From positions 42,113 to 106,112 of the forward strand of contig NZ_WJBG01000252.1 of NCBI RefSeq assembly GCF_009709555.1: 64,000 nucleotides of DNA. The letters run 5' to 3'. Positions 7,858 through 16,933 of the stretch are shown here, in pieces. The stretch is from Streptomyces blattellae. Its GTDB lineage: Bacteria; Actinomycetota; Actinomycetes; Streptomycetales; Streptomycetaceae. The translations under genes and the position numbers were made by a program. Under the pieces are notes generated by a model. It saw only the letters and a list, made by a program, of their open reading frames with translations. It was not told where the DNA came from and searched no databases. Each line of letters begins with the position of its first letter. Positions within the stretch are counted from its first letter, which is position 1.

Positions 7858-10800
7858 CTAGCTCTCCGGCGACTTGCCACCCGATCGGGGGGCGCCGACC
7901 GTCGCACCCGCCTTGACCGCGCCGTCCTTGCCGGCCGACGGCGCCTCGAAGGATTCGAGCGCCTCCAGGACGTCCTGGACGCGGGAGATCTCGGCGTTGA
8001 TGTCCTCGCGGCGCCGCACGAGGATCTCCAGCTCGCGCTTGCCCTCCTCGACCGTGCGCCGCGCCTCGCGGATCGCCTCGGCCTTGAGCTCCTCGGCCTC
8101 CTTCACGAGCGCCGACTTCTTCTGCTCGGCCTCCTTGAGGAGTCCTTCGGCCTTCTTGACGGCGGCGATACGGACCTTGCCCGCCTCGGAGTTGGCCTCC
8201 GAGACCAGCTCCTTGGCCTTCGCCTGCGCCTTGGCGAGCTGCTCCTCGGCGGCCTTGATGAGCGCGTCGCAGCGGTCGCCCGCCGACTTCATCGTCTCGG
8301 CCGACTCCCGGCGGGCCCGCTCGTGCAGCTCCTCGATCTCGGTGGTGATGCGGTCGCGCAGCTCCTCGGCGCGCTCGCGGATCGCGGTGGCGTCCCGGCG
8401 GGCGCCGACGAGCAACTCGTCCGCGTCCGTACGGGCCTGCTCCACTGTGGCGTTGCCCTCGACCGTCGCCTCGGACACCAGCCGGTCGGCCTCGCTGCGG
8501 GCCGCGCCGACCATCGTGTCGGCCTGCGCCTCGGCCTCGGCCGTCGTCTTGTGCGCCTGCTGCTGCGCCTCGGTGAGCAGCTTGTCCGCCTCGGCCGTGG
8601 TCTCCGTGATGAGCTTGTCGACCTGCTCGGCCGCCTCGGACCGCCGCTTGTTGGAGTCCTTGCGGGCCTCGTCCAGGGTGCGCTCGGCCTCCTCGCGCGC
8701 GGACGACACCAGCCGCTCCGCCTCCGCTTCGGCCTCCGCCTTGACCCGCGCCGACTCGGCACGGACCCGCTCCGCGTGCTGCTGAGCCGCCCCCACGGTC
8801 TCGGCGGCCTCCGCGCGCAGCCGCTCCGCGTCGCCGGTCGCCTCCGACATCCGCTGCTCGGCCCGGGCCACGGACTCGGCCCGTACCCGCTCGGCCTCCG
8901 CGGCCGTCTCCGTGGTCAGCCGCTCCGCCTCGGAGCGCGCCTCGGTGATGAGGGTGTCCGCCTGCGTCGCCGCGTCCGACCGGATCCGGTTGGCGTCCTC
9001 GCGGGCCTCCGCCCGGGAGCGTGAGGCGTCCTGCTCGGCCTGCGCGGTGGTCTCCGAGGCCTGAGTGCGCACCCGCTGGGCGTGCTCGGCGGCGTCCGAG
9101 CGCAGCCGCTCCGACTCCGCGATCGCCTCCGAAACGGTGTGCTCCGCGAGGGACTTCGCGGCCTGCGCCTCCTCGGCCGCCTCCCGCCGGATGCGGCCCG
9201 CGTCCTCGCTGGCCCGCTCCCGCTCGGCGTAGGCGTCCGCGCGAACCCGGTCGGCCTCCTCCTGCGCCTCGCGACGGGCGCGGTCCGCCGCGTGCTCGGC
9301 GGCGGAGCGCAGCCCCTGGATCTCCTCCTGGGCCTGCTCGTGCAGCCCGACGACCGAGTCCCGTACCTGCTGGGCGTGCTGCTCGGCCGCCGACACCATC
9401 TCGGTGGCACGCCGGTCGGCCTCCTCGACCAGCCTGACCGCCTCGGTCTGCGCCTCCTCCACGCGGCCCCGCGCTACGGCCAGCAGCTCCTCGCTCTGCT
9501 CGCGGGCCCGCTCCCGCTCCTGGTCCGCCTCCTGGCGCGCGGAGCCGAGGAGTTCCTCGGCCTCACGGCGGCGCCGGGCGGCCTCCTCCTGGGCGGCGGC
9601 CAGCGTCTCCGTGGCCTCCGCGGCGAGCCGCTCGGCGGCGGCCTGCGCCTCCGCCCGTACCCGGTCGGCGGTGTCCTGGGCCTCCGACTTCAGCCGCTCG
9701 GCCTCCGCCGCGGCCTCCGACCGCAGTCGTACGGCGATGGCCTCGCCCTCCGCGCGGGAGGCGGAGGCGTCCGACGCGGCCTCGTTGCGCAGCCGTTCGG
9801 CCTCCGCCTGGGCCTGCGCCTGGAGCGTACGGATCCGCTCGGCGGCCTCGGCGCGCAGCCGCTCCGTCTCCTCGGCGGCCTCGCGGCGGATCCGCGCTGC
9901 CTCCTCGCGGGCGTCGGCCAGTGCCTGCTCGGCGGCGGCGAGCCGCTCCTCGGCCTCGGTGTGCAGCCGCGCCAGGCCCTCGGCGGCCTCGGCGCGACGG
10001 GCCTCTATGGTGCGTTCGGTCTCCTCGCGCAGCTCGCGCGAGGCCCGCTCGGCGTCCGCCCTGATGCCGTCGGCCTGCTCGGCGACCTCCTCGCGGTGCC
10101 GCTCGGCCTCCTGGCGGGTGCGCTGCAGCGTCTCCTCGGCCTGGCGGCGCAGCGTCGTCGCCCGCTCGATCGCCTCCGTACGGACCTTCTCGCTGTCCGT
10201 CTGGGCGCTCTGGCGCAGCTCGTCGGCGTCGGCCTTCGCCTTGGAGAGCAGTTCCTCGGCGGTCTTGGCCGCCTCCTCGATCTGCTGGACGGCCTCCTTG
10301 CGGGCCTCCGCGCGGATCTTCTCGCCCTCGGCGACCGCGTCGGCGCGCAGCTGCTCGGCCTCGCCGCGCAGCCGGCGGGCCTCCTCCTGCAGCTCGACCG
10401 TCTTGGCGCGGTACTCCTTGGTGTCGTCCTTCGCCGAGCCCTTCAGCTGCTCGGCGATGTCGTGCGCCTCGGCACGCAGCCGGTCCGCCTCGGTCTCGGC
10501 CTCGCGACGGATCCGCTCGGCCTCCTCGCCGGCCGCCTTGGTGGTGTTCTGCGCGTCCTCCTGCGCCTTGTTGAGGACGTCCTCGGCGGTCTTGGCCGCC
10601 TTCGACAGCTGGGTGGCGCTCTCTTCGGCGGTGATCGTGCGGGCCTTCTCGGCGGCCTCCTCCACGATCTTCTCGGCCTCGCCGCGGGCGTCCGCGACGA
10701 TCTGCTCGGCGTCCGCCTTGGTGGCCTCGGCCTCCTTGGTGGCCTCGCTGACCAGCCGGGCGACCTGCTCCTTCGCCGTACGGGTGCGCTGCTCGTTGGC

Positions 10801-11706
10801 CGCCTCGGCGCTGGAGAGGGCCTTGGCGGCGGCCTCCTTGGCCTCGGTGAGCACCTTCTCGGCCTCGGACTGCGCCGTGCGCAGCGCCTCCCCGGCCTCC
10901 GCCATGCGCTGCTCGGCGGCCCGGCTGAGCTCCTGGGCCTGGCGCCGGGCGGAGTCCGACTCGGTCACCGTGGAGGTGCGCAGCTGCTCGGCGTGGTCGG
11001 TGGCCTCCTGGGCCTGGGTGGACGCCGCGTTCAGCAGCCGCTCGGCGTCCGCGCGGGCGCGGCGCAGAAGTTGCTCGGCCTCCGCACGGGCCGTCTCGGC
11101 CTCGCTGGTCAGCCGCTGCCGGGCCTCGGTGGTGATCCGCTCGGCCTCGGCGCGGGCGGTGGCCATGGCCTGCTCGGCCTCCGCGCGGGACTCGTCGAGG
11201 AGCCGGCGGGCCTGCTGCTCGCTGCGGGCGCGCAGCTGCTCGGCCCAGGCCACGTTCTCGTTGACGTGCGACTCGACGGTCTGCCGGCGCTCGGCCAGCT
11301 CCTGGTCGAGCTGCTGGCGGCGGGTGACCGCCTCCTGATGCAGCTCCGCCTGGAGCCGGGCCGCCTGCTCGGCGTGCTCCTGGAGGATCCGCTGGGTCTG
11401 CGCCCGGGCCTGGCTCATCTCCCGCTCGGCGTCCAGCCGCAGCTGGTCAGCCTGCATCTGGGCGTTGCGCAGCATCTGCTCGGCCTGATAGCCGATGTCG
11501 CCGCCCTCGTAGGCGGGCCGGGACATGAGGGTGCGCCGCGCCTCGTGCAGCTTGGCGCGCAGCACCTCGACCTGGTAGCCGAGGTCCTCGGCGTGCTGGA
11601 TCGCCTTTTCCCGCTCGGTCTTCAGCCGATCCATCTCGGCCTCGAACCGAGAGAGGTGGTCGACGTCAGCCGCCGGCTCTCGCTCCTGGCGTTCGTAGCC
11701 CCGCAC
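7858..11706 (-). CDS. scy: Scy polarisome scaffold, very long coiled coil
   Basis: This 1282-residue protein is almost all coiled coil (Glu, Ala, Arg, Gln-rich). Its size and its position beside filP identify it as Scy, the tip-organising scaffold that with DivIVA and FilP directs polar growth and branching. The N-terminus (RGYERQEREPAADVDHLS) is the family signature. Repeating units of the AEAERLRAEA type fill the molecule; the last ~40 residues are disordered. It is somewhat shorter than the roughly 1326 residues I recall for S. coelicolor, fitting loss or gain of repeat units. GTG 11706 gives the family N-terminus. A TTG at 11736 behind GGAGAG would add ten residues. Confidence 0.93.
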   Translation of the reverse strand: MRGYERQEREPAADVDHLSRFEAEMDRLKTEREKAIQHAEDLGYQVEVLRAKLHEARRTLMSRPAYEGGDIGYQAEQMLRNAQMQADQLRLDAEREMSQARAQTQRILQEHAEQAARLQAELHQEAVTRRQQLDQELAERRQTVESHVNENVAWAEQLRARSEQQARRLLDESRAEAEQAMATARAEAERITTEARQRLTSEAETARAEAEQLLRRARADAERLLNAASTQAQEATDHAEQLRTSTVTESDSARRQAQELSRAAEQRMAEAGEALRTAQSEAEKVLTEAKEAAAKALSSAEAANEQRTRTAKEQVARLVSEATKEAEATKADAEQIVADARGEAEKIVEEAAEKARTITAEESATQLSKAAKTAEDVLNKAQEDAQNTTKAAGEEAERIRREAETEADRLRAEAHDIAEQLKGSAKDDTKEYRAKTVELQEEARRLRGEAEQLRADAVAEGEKIRAEARKEAVQQIEEAAKTAEELLSKAKADADELRQSAQTDSEKVRTEAIERATTLRRQAEETLQRTRQEAERHREEVAEQADGIRADAERASRELREETERTIEARRAEAAEGLARLHTEAEERLAAAEQALADAREEAARIRREAAEETERLRAEAAERIRTLQAQAQAEAERLRNEAASDASASRAEGEAIAVRLRSEAAAEAERLKSEAQDTADRVRAEAQAAAERLAAEATETLAAAQEEAARRRREAEELLGSARQEADQERERAREQSEELLAVARGRVEEAQTEAVRLVEEADRRATEMVSAAEQHAQQVRDSVVGLHEQAQEEIQGLRSAAEHAADRARREAQEEADRVRADAYAERERASEDAGRIRREAAEEAQAAKSLAEHTVSEAIAESERLRSDAAEHAQRVRTQASETTAQAEQDASRSRAEAREDANRIRSDAATQADTLITEARSEAERLTTETAAEAERVRAESVARAEQRMSEATGDAERLRAEAAETVGAAQQHAERVRAESARVKAEAEAEAERLVSSAREEAERTLDEARKDSNKRRSEAAEQVDKLITETTAEADKLLTEAQQQAHKTTAEAEAQADTMVGAARSEADRLVSEATVEGNATVEQARTDADELLVGARRDATAIRERAEELRDRITTEIEELHERARRESAETMKSAGDRCDALIKAAEEQLAKAQAKAKELVSEANSEAGKVRIAAVKKAEGLLKEAEQKKSALVKEAEELKAEAIREARRTVEEGKRELEILVRRREDINAEISRVQDVLEALESFEAPSAGKDGAVKAGATVGAPRSGGKSPES

Positions 11707-12020
11707 TGCGCGGTCCCATCCGTCCCCTGGTCGCAAGTCTCTCCAAACGAGCTCCGTCCATCCGCCGAACGGGGCCCCCGGGGAATGGTGTCAGATCCAC
11801 GGCGGAGCACGGGCTGCTGCCCCGACGCTCGCCCCCCGAAACCTGGAACCCCGGCGGTCCTGGAGTGCCAAAGGCGGCATCGACCGCCCGGAGGACGGGC
11901 CTCGCGGCGTCCGTGCGTGCCGGACGTTGCGAGGCAGGCGCCACCTCTGACGCCAGGACCTGGTCACCACAGGGTTGAGCGGCGACCGCCCCCAACCCTA
12001 CCGGCCCATATGTACGGGGG
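11707..12020. other. Gap between scy and mce
   Basis: About 310 bases carry the scy promoter region, since both flanking genes run leftward. I see no clear promoter hexamers, hairpin or repeat, and no convincing gene. Confidence 0.4.
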
Positions 12021-12461
12021 TCAGTGCTCAGGTGACTCAACGGGCGCCGAAGTGACCAGTTCTGTCAGGACGCCATGGCAATCCTTTGGATGCAGGAAGG
12101 TGATCCTCGACCCCATCGAGCCGCGCCGGGGCTCCTCGTAGAGCACGCGTACGCCCTTGTCCTCGATGTCCGCGGCGTCGGCGTCGACGTCCGCCGTGCC
12201 GAAGGCGATGTGGTGGACGCCCTCCCCGTTCTTCGCGAGCCACTTCGCGACGGTGGAGTCGTCGCGGACGGGCTCCAGGAGCTGGAGGTAGGACGCTCCG
12301 CCGTCGGACGTATCGTTGATCTTGAGCATGGCCTCGCGTACGCCCTGCTCCTCGTTGACCTCGGAGTGGAACACCTCGAAGCCGTAGGTGGCCCGGTAGA
12401 ACTCGACGGTCTTGTCGAGGTCGAAACAGGCGATCCCGATGTGGTCGATTCGCGTCAGCAT
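12021..12461 (-). CDS. mce: Methylmalonyl-CoA epimerase
   Basis: This 146-residue enzyme of the vicinal oxygen chelate (glyoxalase) fold interconverts (2R)- and (2S)-methylmalonyl-CoA, linking the mutase reaction to propionyl-CoA carboxylation and polyketide precursor supply. It shows the N-terminal DHIGIA motif with metal-ligand His7, the second-module VHHIAF motif and a C-terminal HPKDCHGVLTELV segment holding the catalytic or metal-binding Glu. Length is normal. The gene is divergent from the thiolase gene, and meaB and icmA in the same window serve the same pathway. Confidence 0.95.
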   Translation of the reverse strand: MLTRIDHIGIACFDLDKTVEFYRATYGFEVFHSEVNEEQGVREAMLKINDTSDGGASYLQLLEPVRDDSTVAKWLAKNGEGVHHIAFGTADVDADAADIEDKGVRVLYEEPRRGSMGSRITFLHPKDCHGVLTELVTSAPVESPEH

Positions 12462-12639
12462 GAAGTCAGTGCAGCGCCATGTGGCCGGTTACGCAACGTG
12501 CGCGCGATCACACCGAACGCCGGATGACGGGGTGGACTACCGCTCAGTACATTCGAAGTACACCCTCATCTGGGGGGATCCCCCCAGACCCCCAACTCGT
12601 TCACTCCTCAGCTGTGCAGCTGGAAGGGGATCGCACCTC

Positions 12640-13842
12640 ATGTCTGGAACGAACACCACGACATCCGTCATCGTCGCGGGTGCCCGCACTCCGATGGGCC
12701 GGTTGCTCGGCTCGCTCAAGTCGTTCTCCGGGGCCGACCTGGGCGGCTTCGCGATCAAGGCCGCCCTCGACCGCGCGGGAATCGGCGGCGACCAGGTGCA
12801 GTACGTCATCATGGGCCAGGTGCTCCAGGCCGGGGCAGGGCAGATCCCGGCACGCCAGGCCGCGGTCAAGGCGGGCATTCCGATGAACGTCCCGGCGCTC
12901 ACCGTCAACAAGGTGTGCCTGTCCGGCCTCGACGCGATCGCGCTCGCGGACCAGCTGATCCGCGCCGGCGAGTTCGACGTGATCGTCGCCGGCGGCCAGG
13001 AGTCCATGACCAACGCCCCCCACCTGCTCCCGAAGTCCCGCGAGGGATTCAAGTACGGGGCGATCGAGATGCTCGACGCGATGGCGTACGACGGACTGAC
13101 CGACCCGTGGGAGAACGTCCCCATGGGCGAGTCGACCGAGAAGCACAACACGAGGCTGGGCATCGTGCGCCCCGAGCAGGACGAGATCGCCGCCCTGTCC
13201 CACCAGCGCGCCGCTGCCGCCCAGAAGAACGGCCTCTTCGAGGCCGAGATCACCCCCGTCGAGATTCCGCAGCGCAAGGGCGAGCCGGTCGTCTTCAGCA
13301 AGGACGAGGGCATTCGCGCCGAGACGACGGCCGAGTCGCTGGGCAAGCTGCGCCCGGCGTTCGCCAAGGACGGCACGATCACCGCGGGTTCGGCCTCGCA
13401 GATCTCCGACGGTGCGGCGGCCGTGGTCGTGATGAGCAAGGCCAAGGCACAGGAGCTGGGCCTCGACTGGATCGCCGAGATCGGCGCCCACGGCAATGTG
13501 GCCGGTCCCGACAACTCTCTCCAGTCGCAGCCGGCGAACGCGATCCTGCACGCCCTGAAGAAGGAGGGCCTGGAGGTCGCGGACCTGGACCTCATCGAGA
13601 TCAACGAGGCGTTCGCCGCGGTCGCCGTCCAGTCAATGAAGGACCTCGGAGTGTCCAGCGAAAGGGTGAACGTCAACGGTGGCGCGATCGCCCTCGGTCA
13701 CCCGATCGGCATGTCGGGCGCCCGTCTCGTGCTGCACCTCGCGCTGGAGCTGAAGCGCCGGGGCGGCGGCGTCGGCGCGGCCGCGCTGTGTGGCGGCGGC
13801 GGGCAGGGTGACGCGCTCGTCGTGCGGGTACCCAAGGCCTGA
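12640..13842 (+). CDS. Acetyl-CoA C-acetyltransferase (thiolase)
   Basis: This 400-residue thiolase condenses or cleaves acetoacetyl-CoA in fatty-acid/ethylmalonyl-CoA metabolism. All catalytic elements are present: nucleophile Cys93 in NKVCLSG, the NEAFA motif, the His of GGAIALGHPIG and the second Cys in ALCGGGGQG. ATG 12640 follows GGAAGGGGA. Open sequence further upstream is not conserved-looking. The short 34-base gap to meaB suggests one transcript. The context with mce and meaB points to acetyl-CoA/propionyl-CoA interconversion rather than general β-oxidation. Confidence 0.94.
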   Translation: MSGTNTTTSVIVAGARTPMGRLLGSLKSFSGADLGGFAIKAALDRAGIGGDQVQYVIMGQVLQAGAGQIPARQAAVKAGIPMNVPALTVNKVCLSGLDAIALADQLIRAGEFDVIVAGGQESMTNAPHLLPKSREGFKYGAIEMLDAMAYDGLTDPWENVPMGESTEKHNTRLGIVRPEQDEIAALSHQRAAAAQKNGLFEAEITPVEIPQRKGEPVVFSKDEGIRAETTAESLGKLRPAFAKDGTITAGSASQISDGAAAVVVMSKAKAQELGLDWIAEIGAHGNVAGPDNSLQSQPANAILHALKKEGLEVADLDLIEINEAFAAVAVQSMKDLGVSSERVNVNGGAIALGHPIGMSGARLVLHLALELKRRGGGVGAAALCGGGGQGDALVVRVPKA

Positions 13843-13876
13843 TGCCGTTTACGTCGGTGAGCCGAACGGAGCTGTG

Positions 13877-14833
13877 ATGCAGGACGTCGCCACACTGGTG
13901 GACCAGGCCAGAGAGGGCCGGCCGCGGGCCGTGGCCCGGCTGATCTCCCTGGTGGAGGGGGCGTCCCCGCAGCTCCGCGAGGTCATGACGGCGCTCGCCC
14001 CGCTGACGGGCAACGCGTACGTCGTCGGCCTCACCGGCTCGCCCGGTGTCGGCAAGTCGACATCGACGTCGGTGCTCGTGACGGCCTACCGCAAGCAGGG
14101 CAAACGGGTGGGCGTCCTCGCCGTCGACCCGTCCTCGCCCTTCTCCGGCGGCGCCCTGCTCGGCGACCGCGTCCGCATGTCGGAGCACGCCTCCGACCCC
14201 GGCGTCTACATCCGCTCCATGGCGACACGCGGCCACCTCGGCGGCCTCGCCTGGGCCGCGCCGCAGGCGATCCGCGTCCTCGACGCGGCGGGCTGCGACG
14301 TGATCCTGGTCGAGACCGTCGGAGTCGGCCAGTCGGAGGTCGAGATCGCGTCACAGGCCGACACGAGCGTGGTCCTCCTGGCACCCGGCATGGGCGACGG
14401 CATCCAGGCCGCCAAGGCCGGAATCCTGGAGATCGGCGATGTGTACGTCGTCAACAAGGCCGACCGCGACGGCGCCGACGCCACCGCCCGCGAGCTGAAC
14501 CACATGCTGGGCCTCGGCGAGACCCGGGGCCCCGGCGACTGGCGCCCCCCGATCGTCAAGACGGTCGCCGCCCGCGCCGAGGGCATCGACGAGGTCCTCG
14601 AAGCGCTGGAGAAGCACCGCGCCTGGATGGAGGAGCGGGGCGTCCTCGCCGAGCGCCGGCTGGCCCGCGCCTCCCGCGAGGTCGAGACGATCGCCGTCAC
14701 CGCCCTGCGCGAGCGGATCGGCGACCTGCACGGTGACCGGCGGCTGGGCGCGCTGGCGGAGCGGATCGTCGCGGGGGAGTTGGATCCGTACGGGGCGGCG
14801 GACGAGCTGGTGGCCGGGATCACGGCGGGCTGA
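13877..14833 (+). CDS. meaB: MeaB/ArgK-type GTPase, methylmalonyl-CoA mutase chaperone
   Basis: This 318-residue G3E-family GTPase guards B12-dependent acyl-CoA mutases, gating cofactor loading and protecting or reactivating the enzyme. Visible motifs are the P-loop GSPGVGKS (residues 54–61), VDPSSPFSGGALLGDR typical of MeaB, ETVGVGQSE (switch/metal site) and NKAD (guanine specificity). The C-terminal helical dimerisation arm is complete. ATG 13877 follows CGGAG at short spacing. The gene follows the thiolase and serves either methylmalonyl-CoA mutase or the isobutyryl-CoA mutase encoded later in this window. Confidence 0.95.
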   Translation: MQDVATLVDQAREGRPRAVARLISLVEGASPQLREVMTALAPLTGNAYVVGLTGSPGVGKSTSTSVLVTAYRKQGKRVGVLAVDPSSPFSGGALLGDRVRMSEHASDPGVYIRSMATRGHLGGLAWAAPQAIRVLDAAGCDVILVETVGVGQSEVEIASQADTSVVLLAPGMGDGIQAAKAGILEIGDVYVVNKADRDGADATARELNHMLGLGETRGPGDWRPPIVKTVAARAEGIDEVLEALEKHRAWMEERGVLAERRLARASREVETIAVTALRERIGDLHGDRRLGALAERIVAGELDPYGAADELVAGITAG

Positions 14834-14952
14834 CGGGAAGCGGGCGTACGTGTGTGCTGAGCCCTCCGCCGGCCGCGCCGGTTTCGCCGCTCCGCCGCGG
14901 GGCCGCGATGCGCCGTCGTTCGTCCGCGGGCCCGCCGTGGCTGGCCGCTCCC

Positions 14953-14993
14953 GCGCGGCGGAGCCGCGAAATCGGCCCGGCCCCGCGCCCCTC
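14953..14993 (-). repeat. Dispersed GC-rich element (GCGGCTCCGCCGCG type), inverted copy
   Basis: Read on the minus strand this has GGGGCGCGGGGC, a short spacer and then GCGGCTCCGCCGCG. The same layout occurs on the + strand at 32609–32650 after icmA. It resembles the common short intergenic repeats that follow many Streptomyces genes. Confidence 0.55.
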
Positions 14994-15045
14994 GGGCACC
15001 GCAGAACCGCGGCGGACCCAGCCCGACCTGCTTGGTACGGCGGCC

Positions 15046-15180
15046 GGTGCGGATGGCTTCCCGCCGGGTGACCGCTGGTGCGGATGGCTTCCCGCCGGGT
15101 GACCGCTGGTGCGGATGGCTTCCCGCCGGGTGACCGCTGGTGCGGATGGCTTCCCGCCGGGTGACCGCCGGGTGACCGCC
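15046..15180. repeat. Four tandem 31-bp repeats
   Basis: Units begin at 15046, 15077, 15108 and 15139 (each starting GGTGCGGATGGCTTCCCGCC). The first three are identical; the last differs in its final base and runs into an 11-base partial copy. There are no spacers between units, so this is a minisatellite and not a CRISPR. It is likely to vary in copy number. Confidence 0.9.
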
Positions 15181-15391
15181 GGATGGTGTAGCGGATCATG
15201 GCGCCGGAACTCGCAGGTCGAGGGCGGTGGTCACGCCGGAGCAGGTGTCCGGAGCGCCTGAGCAGGGCGCCTCGCGGACTGCCGCCGCCACGAGACCGCC
15301 GTGGGCCTCGACCGGAACCCCAAGCCCTTGATCCCTACACCACCCCGCGGGACACGACCCCGGCGCGTGCCCGCGGGACGCCCGCTGATCG

Positions 15392-16096
15392 TCAGTCGAC
15401 GTCGTGGCGGTCGTCGTGGCGGTCGTCGTGGTCGTCGTCGTGGTCGTCGTCCGCGCGGCTGTCGCGGTCGCCGTCGTCGCCGTCGTCGTCCGAGTCGGCC
15501 GTGACCTTGCCGGTGTTCAGGTCGACGTGCCAGTCGCGGTCGTCCTTGCCCGAGCCCGTGCTGACGTCCCAGGCCTTCGCGCGGCCGTCGTCGTCGAGGT
15601 CCACGTCGGTCACCGTCCCCTTGGCGGCGGCGGCCTCGGCGGCCTGCGCGGCGGTCACGGAAGTGCCCTTGAGCGCGGCGCGTACGTCGGCGGTGTCGTC
15701 GTCATCGTCCTCGCGCCCGGTCTGGGAGCCGAGGACGTTGCCGCTGGCCGGATCGATGCTGACCGTGTGCCAGGTGTCGTCGCCGGCGAGGATGCGGACC
15801 TGCCACCCGGCCGCGCCGTCATCCCCGCGGTCATCCCCGTCGTCGTCACCGTCGTCGTCCAGTTCGGCGGAGACGGCGGTGCCCGGGGCTTCCTTCAAGG
15901 CGGCGGTGATCGCGTCGGCGGCGGTCACGGTGCCGGACTCCACGCGCCGTGCGTCGTCGTCCCGCGTCACCGTCGCGCCCGCCCCCGTCTGCCGCGCGGG
16001 CGCGTCGTCCTCCCCCGAGACCGCGAGCGCCGTGGCCGTACCGCCCCCGATCAGTGCGGCGGCTGTGACAGCGGCGATCACGATGTTGCGCTTCAT
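15392..16096 (-). CDS. Secreted acidic PepSY-domain protein
   Basis: This 234-residue exported protein has a signal peptide (MKRNIVIAAVTAAALIGGGTA, cleavage near residue 25). Two PepSY-like modules follow, each of the helix–WQVRILAGDDTW or WDVSTGSGKDDRDW–HVDLNTGKV type. Asp-rich linkers separate them, and an Asp/His/Arg-rich tail (about the last 25 residues) resembles a metal-binding string. PepSY proteins commonly modulate envelope peptidases or sensor kinases. It is divergent from an OmpR-type two-component pair whose kinase also has an Asp run in its sensor loop, so control by, or feedback on, that system is likely. ATG 16096 follows GGGAGGGA. Confidence 0.88.
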   Translation of the reverse strand: MKRNIVIAAVTAAALIGGGTATALAVSGEDDAPARQTGAGATVTRDDDARRVESGTVTAADAITAALKEAPGTAVSAELDDDGDDDGDDRGDDGAAGWQVRILAGDDTWHTVSIDPASGNVLGSQTGREDDDDDTADVRAALKGTSVTAAQAAEAAAAKGTVTDVDLDDDGRAKAWDVSTGSGKDDRDWHVDLNTGKVTADSDDDGDDGDRDSRADDDHDDDHDDRHDDRHDVD

Positions 16097-16165
16097 GTGG
16101 ATCCCTCCCGAGTCGTTGCTGTTCGTTCGACGGGAATCAATCTCGCCGACCGACGCTGAGGGGAA

Positions 16166-16192
16166 CCTGAAGCCGCCTGAAGACATCTTCAG
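16166..16192. promoter_or_regulatory. CCTGAAG direct repeat, candidate OmpR-type regulator site
   Basis: CCTGAAG occurs at 16166 and 16176 (10-bp period, the spacing typical of OmpR/PhoB-family dimers), with an inverted CTTCAG at 16187. It lies between the divergent PepSY and response-regulator genes, so it could control both. Confidence 0.5.
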
Positions 16193-16216
16193 CTTGGCTT
16201 TGCGAACCTGTACTCC

Positions 16217-16933
16217 ATGCGCCCGCCCGTCTCCCACCACCACCCTGCTGGAGGCGCTTCGCGCCACCCTTTTCGATTCTTGATCGTGGAGGACGAAAAG
16301 CGGCTGGCCCTGTCGCTCGCCAAGGGCCTGTCGGCCGAGGGCTATGCCGTCGACGTCGTGCACGACGGCCGCGAGGGCCTGCACCGGGCGACCGAGGGAT
16401 CGTACGACCTGGTGATCCTCGACATCATGCTCCCCGGCCTCAACGGCTACCGCGTCTGCGCCGCCCTGCGCGCCGCCGGACACGACGTGCCGATCCTGAT
16501 GCTCACCGCCAAGGACGGTGAGTACGACGAGGCGGAGGGCCTCGACACGGGCGCGGACGACTACCTCACCAAGCCGTTCTCGTACGTCGTCCTGGTCGCC
16601 CGGATCAAGGCCCTGATGCGGCGACGGCAGGGCGCCGGGGCCTCGCCCGTGCACGTCCACGGTGACCTGAAGGTCGACACGGCCGCCCGCCGTGTCTTCC
16701 TGGACGGGGACGAAGTCGCGCTGACCACCAAGGAGTTCGCGGTCCTGGAGCAGCTCGTCGTGCGGGCCGGCGAGGTGGTGTCCAAGGCCGAGATCCTGGA
16801 GCACGTCTGGGACTTCGCGTACGAGGGCGACCCGAACATCGTCGAGGTGTACGTCAGCACCCTGCGGCGCAAGCTGCGCGCCGGGCTCATCCGGACGGTG
16901 CGCGGCGCCGGCTACCGGCTGGAGACGGCGTGA
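16217..16933 (+). CDS. OmpR-family response regulator
   Basis: This 238-residue DNA-binding regulator has a receiver domain with phospho-acceptor Asp69 (VILDIMLPG), the acidic pair EDE near residue 26 and Lys of KPF. Its winged-helix output domain ends VYVSTLRRKLRAG…GAGYRLE. The first ~20 residues before FLIVEDE are longer than usual for the family. ATG 16217 has no clear ribosome site, so the message may be leaderless or start at an internal codon. The kinase gene overlaps its stop by GTGA. Likely targets are the adjacent PepSY gene and its own operon through the CCTGAAG repeats. Confidence 0.93.
   Translation: MRPPVSHHHPAGGASRHPFRFLIVEDEKRLALSLAKGLSAEGYAVDVVHDGREGLHRATEGSYDLVILDIMLPGLNGYRVCAALRAAGHDVPILMLTAKDGEYDEAEGLDTGADDYLTKPFSYVVLVARIKALMRRRQGAGASPVHVHGDLKVDTAARRVFLDGDEVALTTKEFAVLEQLVVRAGEVVSKAEILEHVWDFAYEGDPNIVEVYVSTLRRKLRAGLIRTVRGAGYRLETA

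Larger units (their letters stand above)
14834..15391. other. Gene-free spacer with dispersed and tandem repeats
   Basis: About 560 bases without a convincing gene lie between meaB and the convergent PepSY gene. The spacer contains one inverted copy of a GC-rich dispersed element (14953–14993) and a block of 31-bp tandem repeats (15046–15180). Apparent reading frames here are repeat translations with no ribosome site. Confidence 0.6.

Noticed and set aside
9082..12141. About 1000-codon open frame antisense to scy
   Set aside because: Frames opposite a repetitive, GC-biased coiled-coil gene stay open by codon bias. The product is Leu/Gly/Arg repeat with no domain, and the scy frame is clearly the real one.
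14834..15391. Genes in the meaB–PepSY gap
   Set aside because: The open frames are translations of tandem and dispersed repeats, with no ribosome sites or homology that I recognise.
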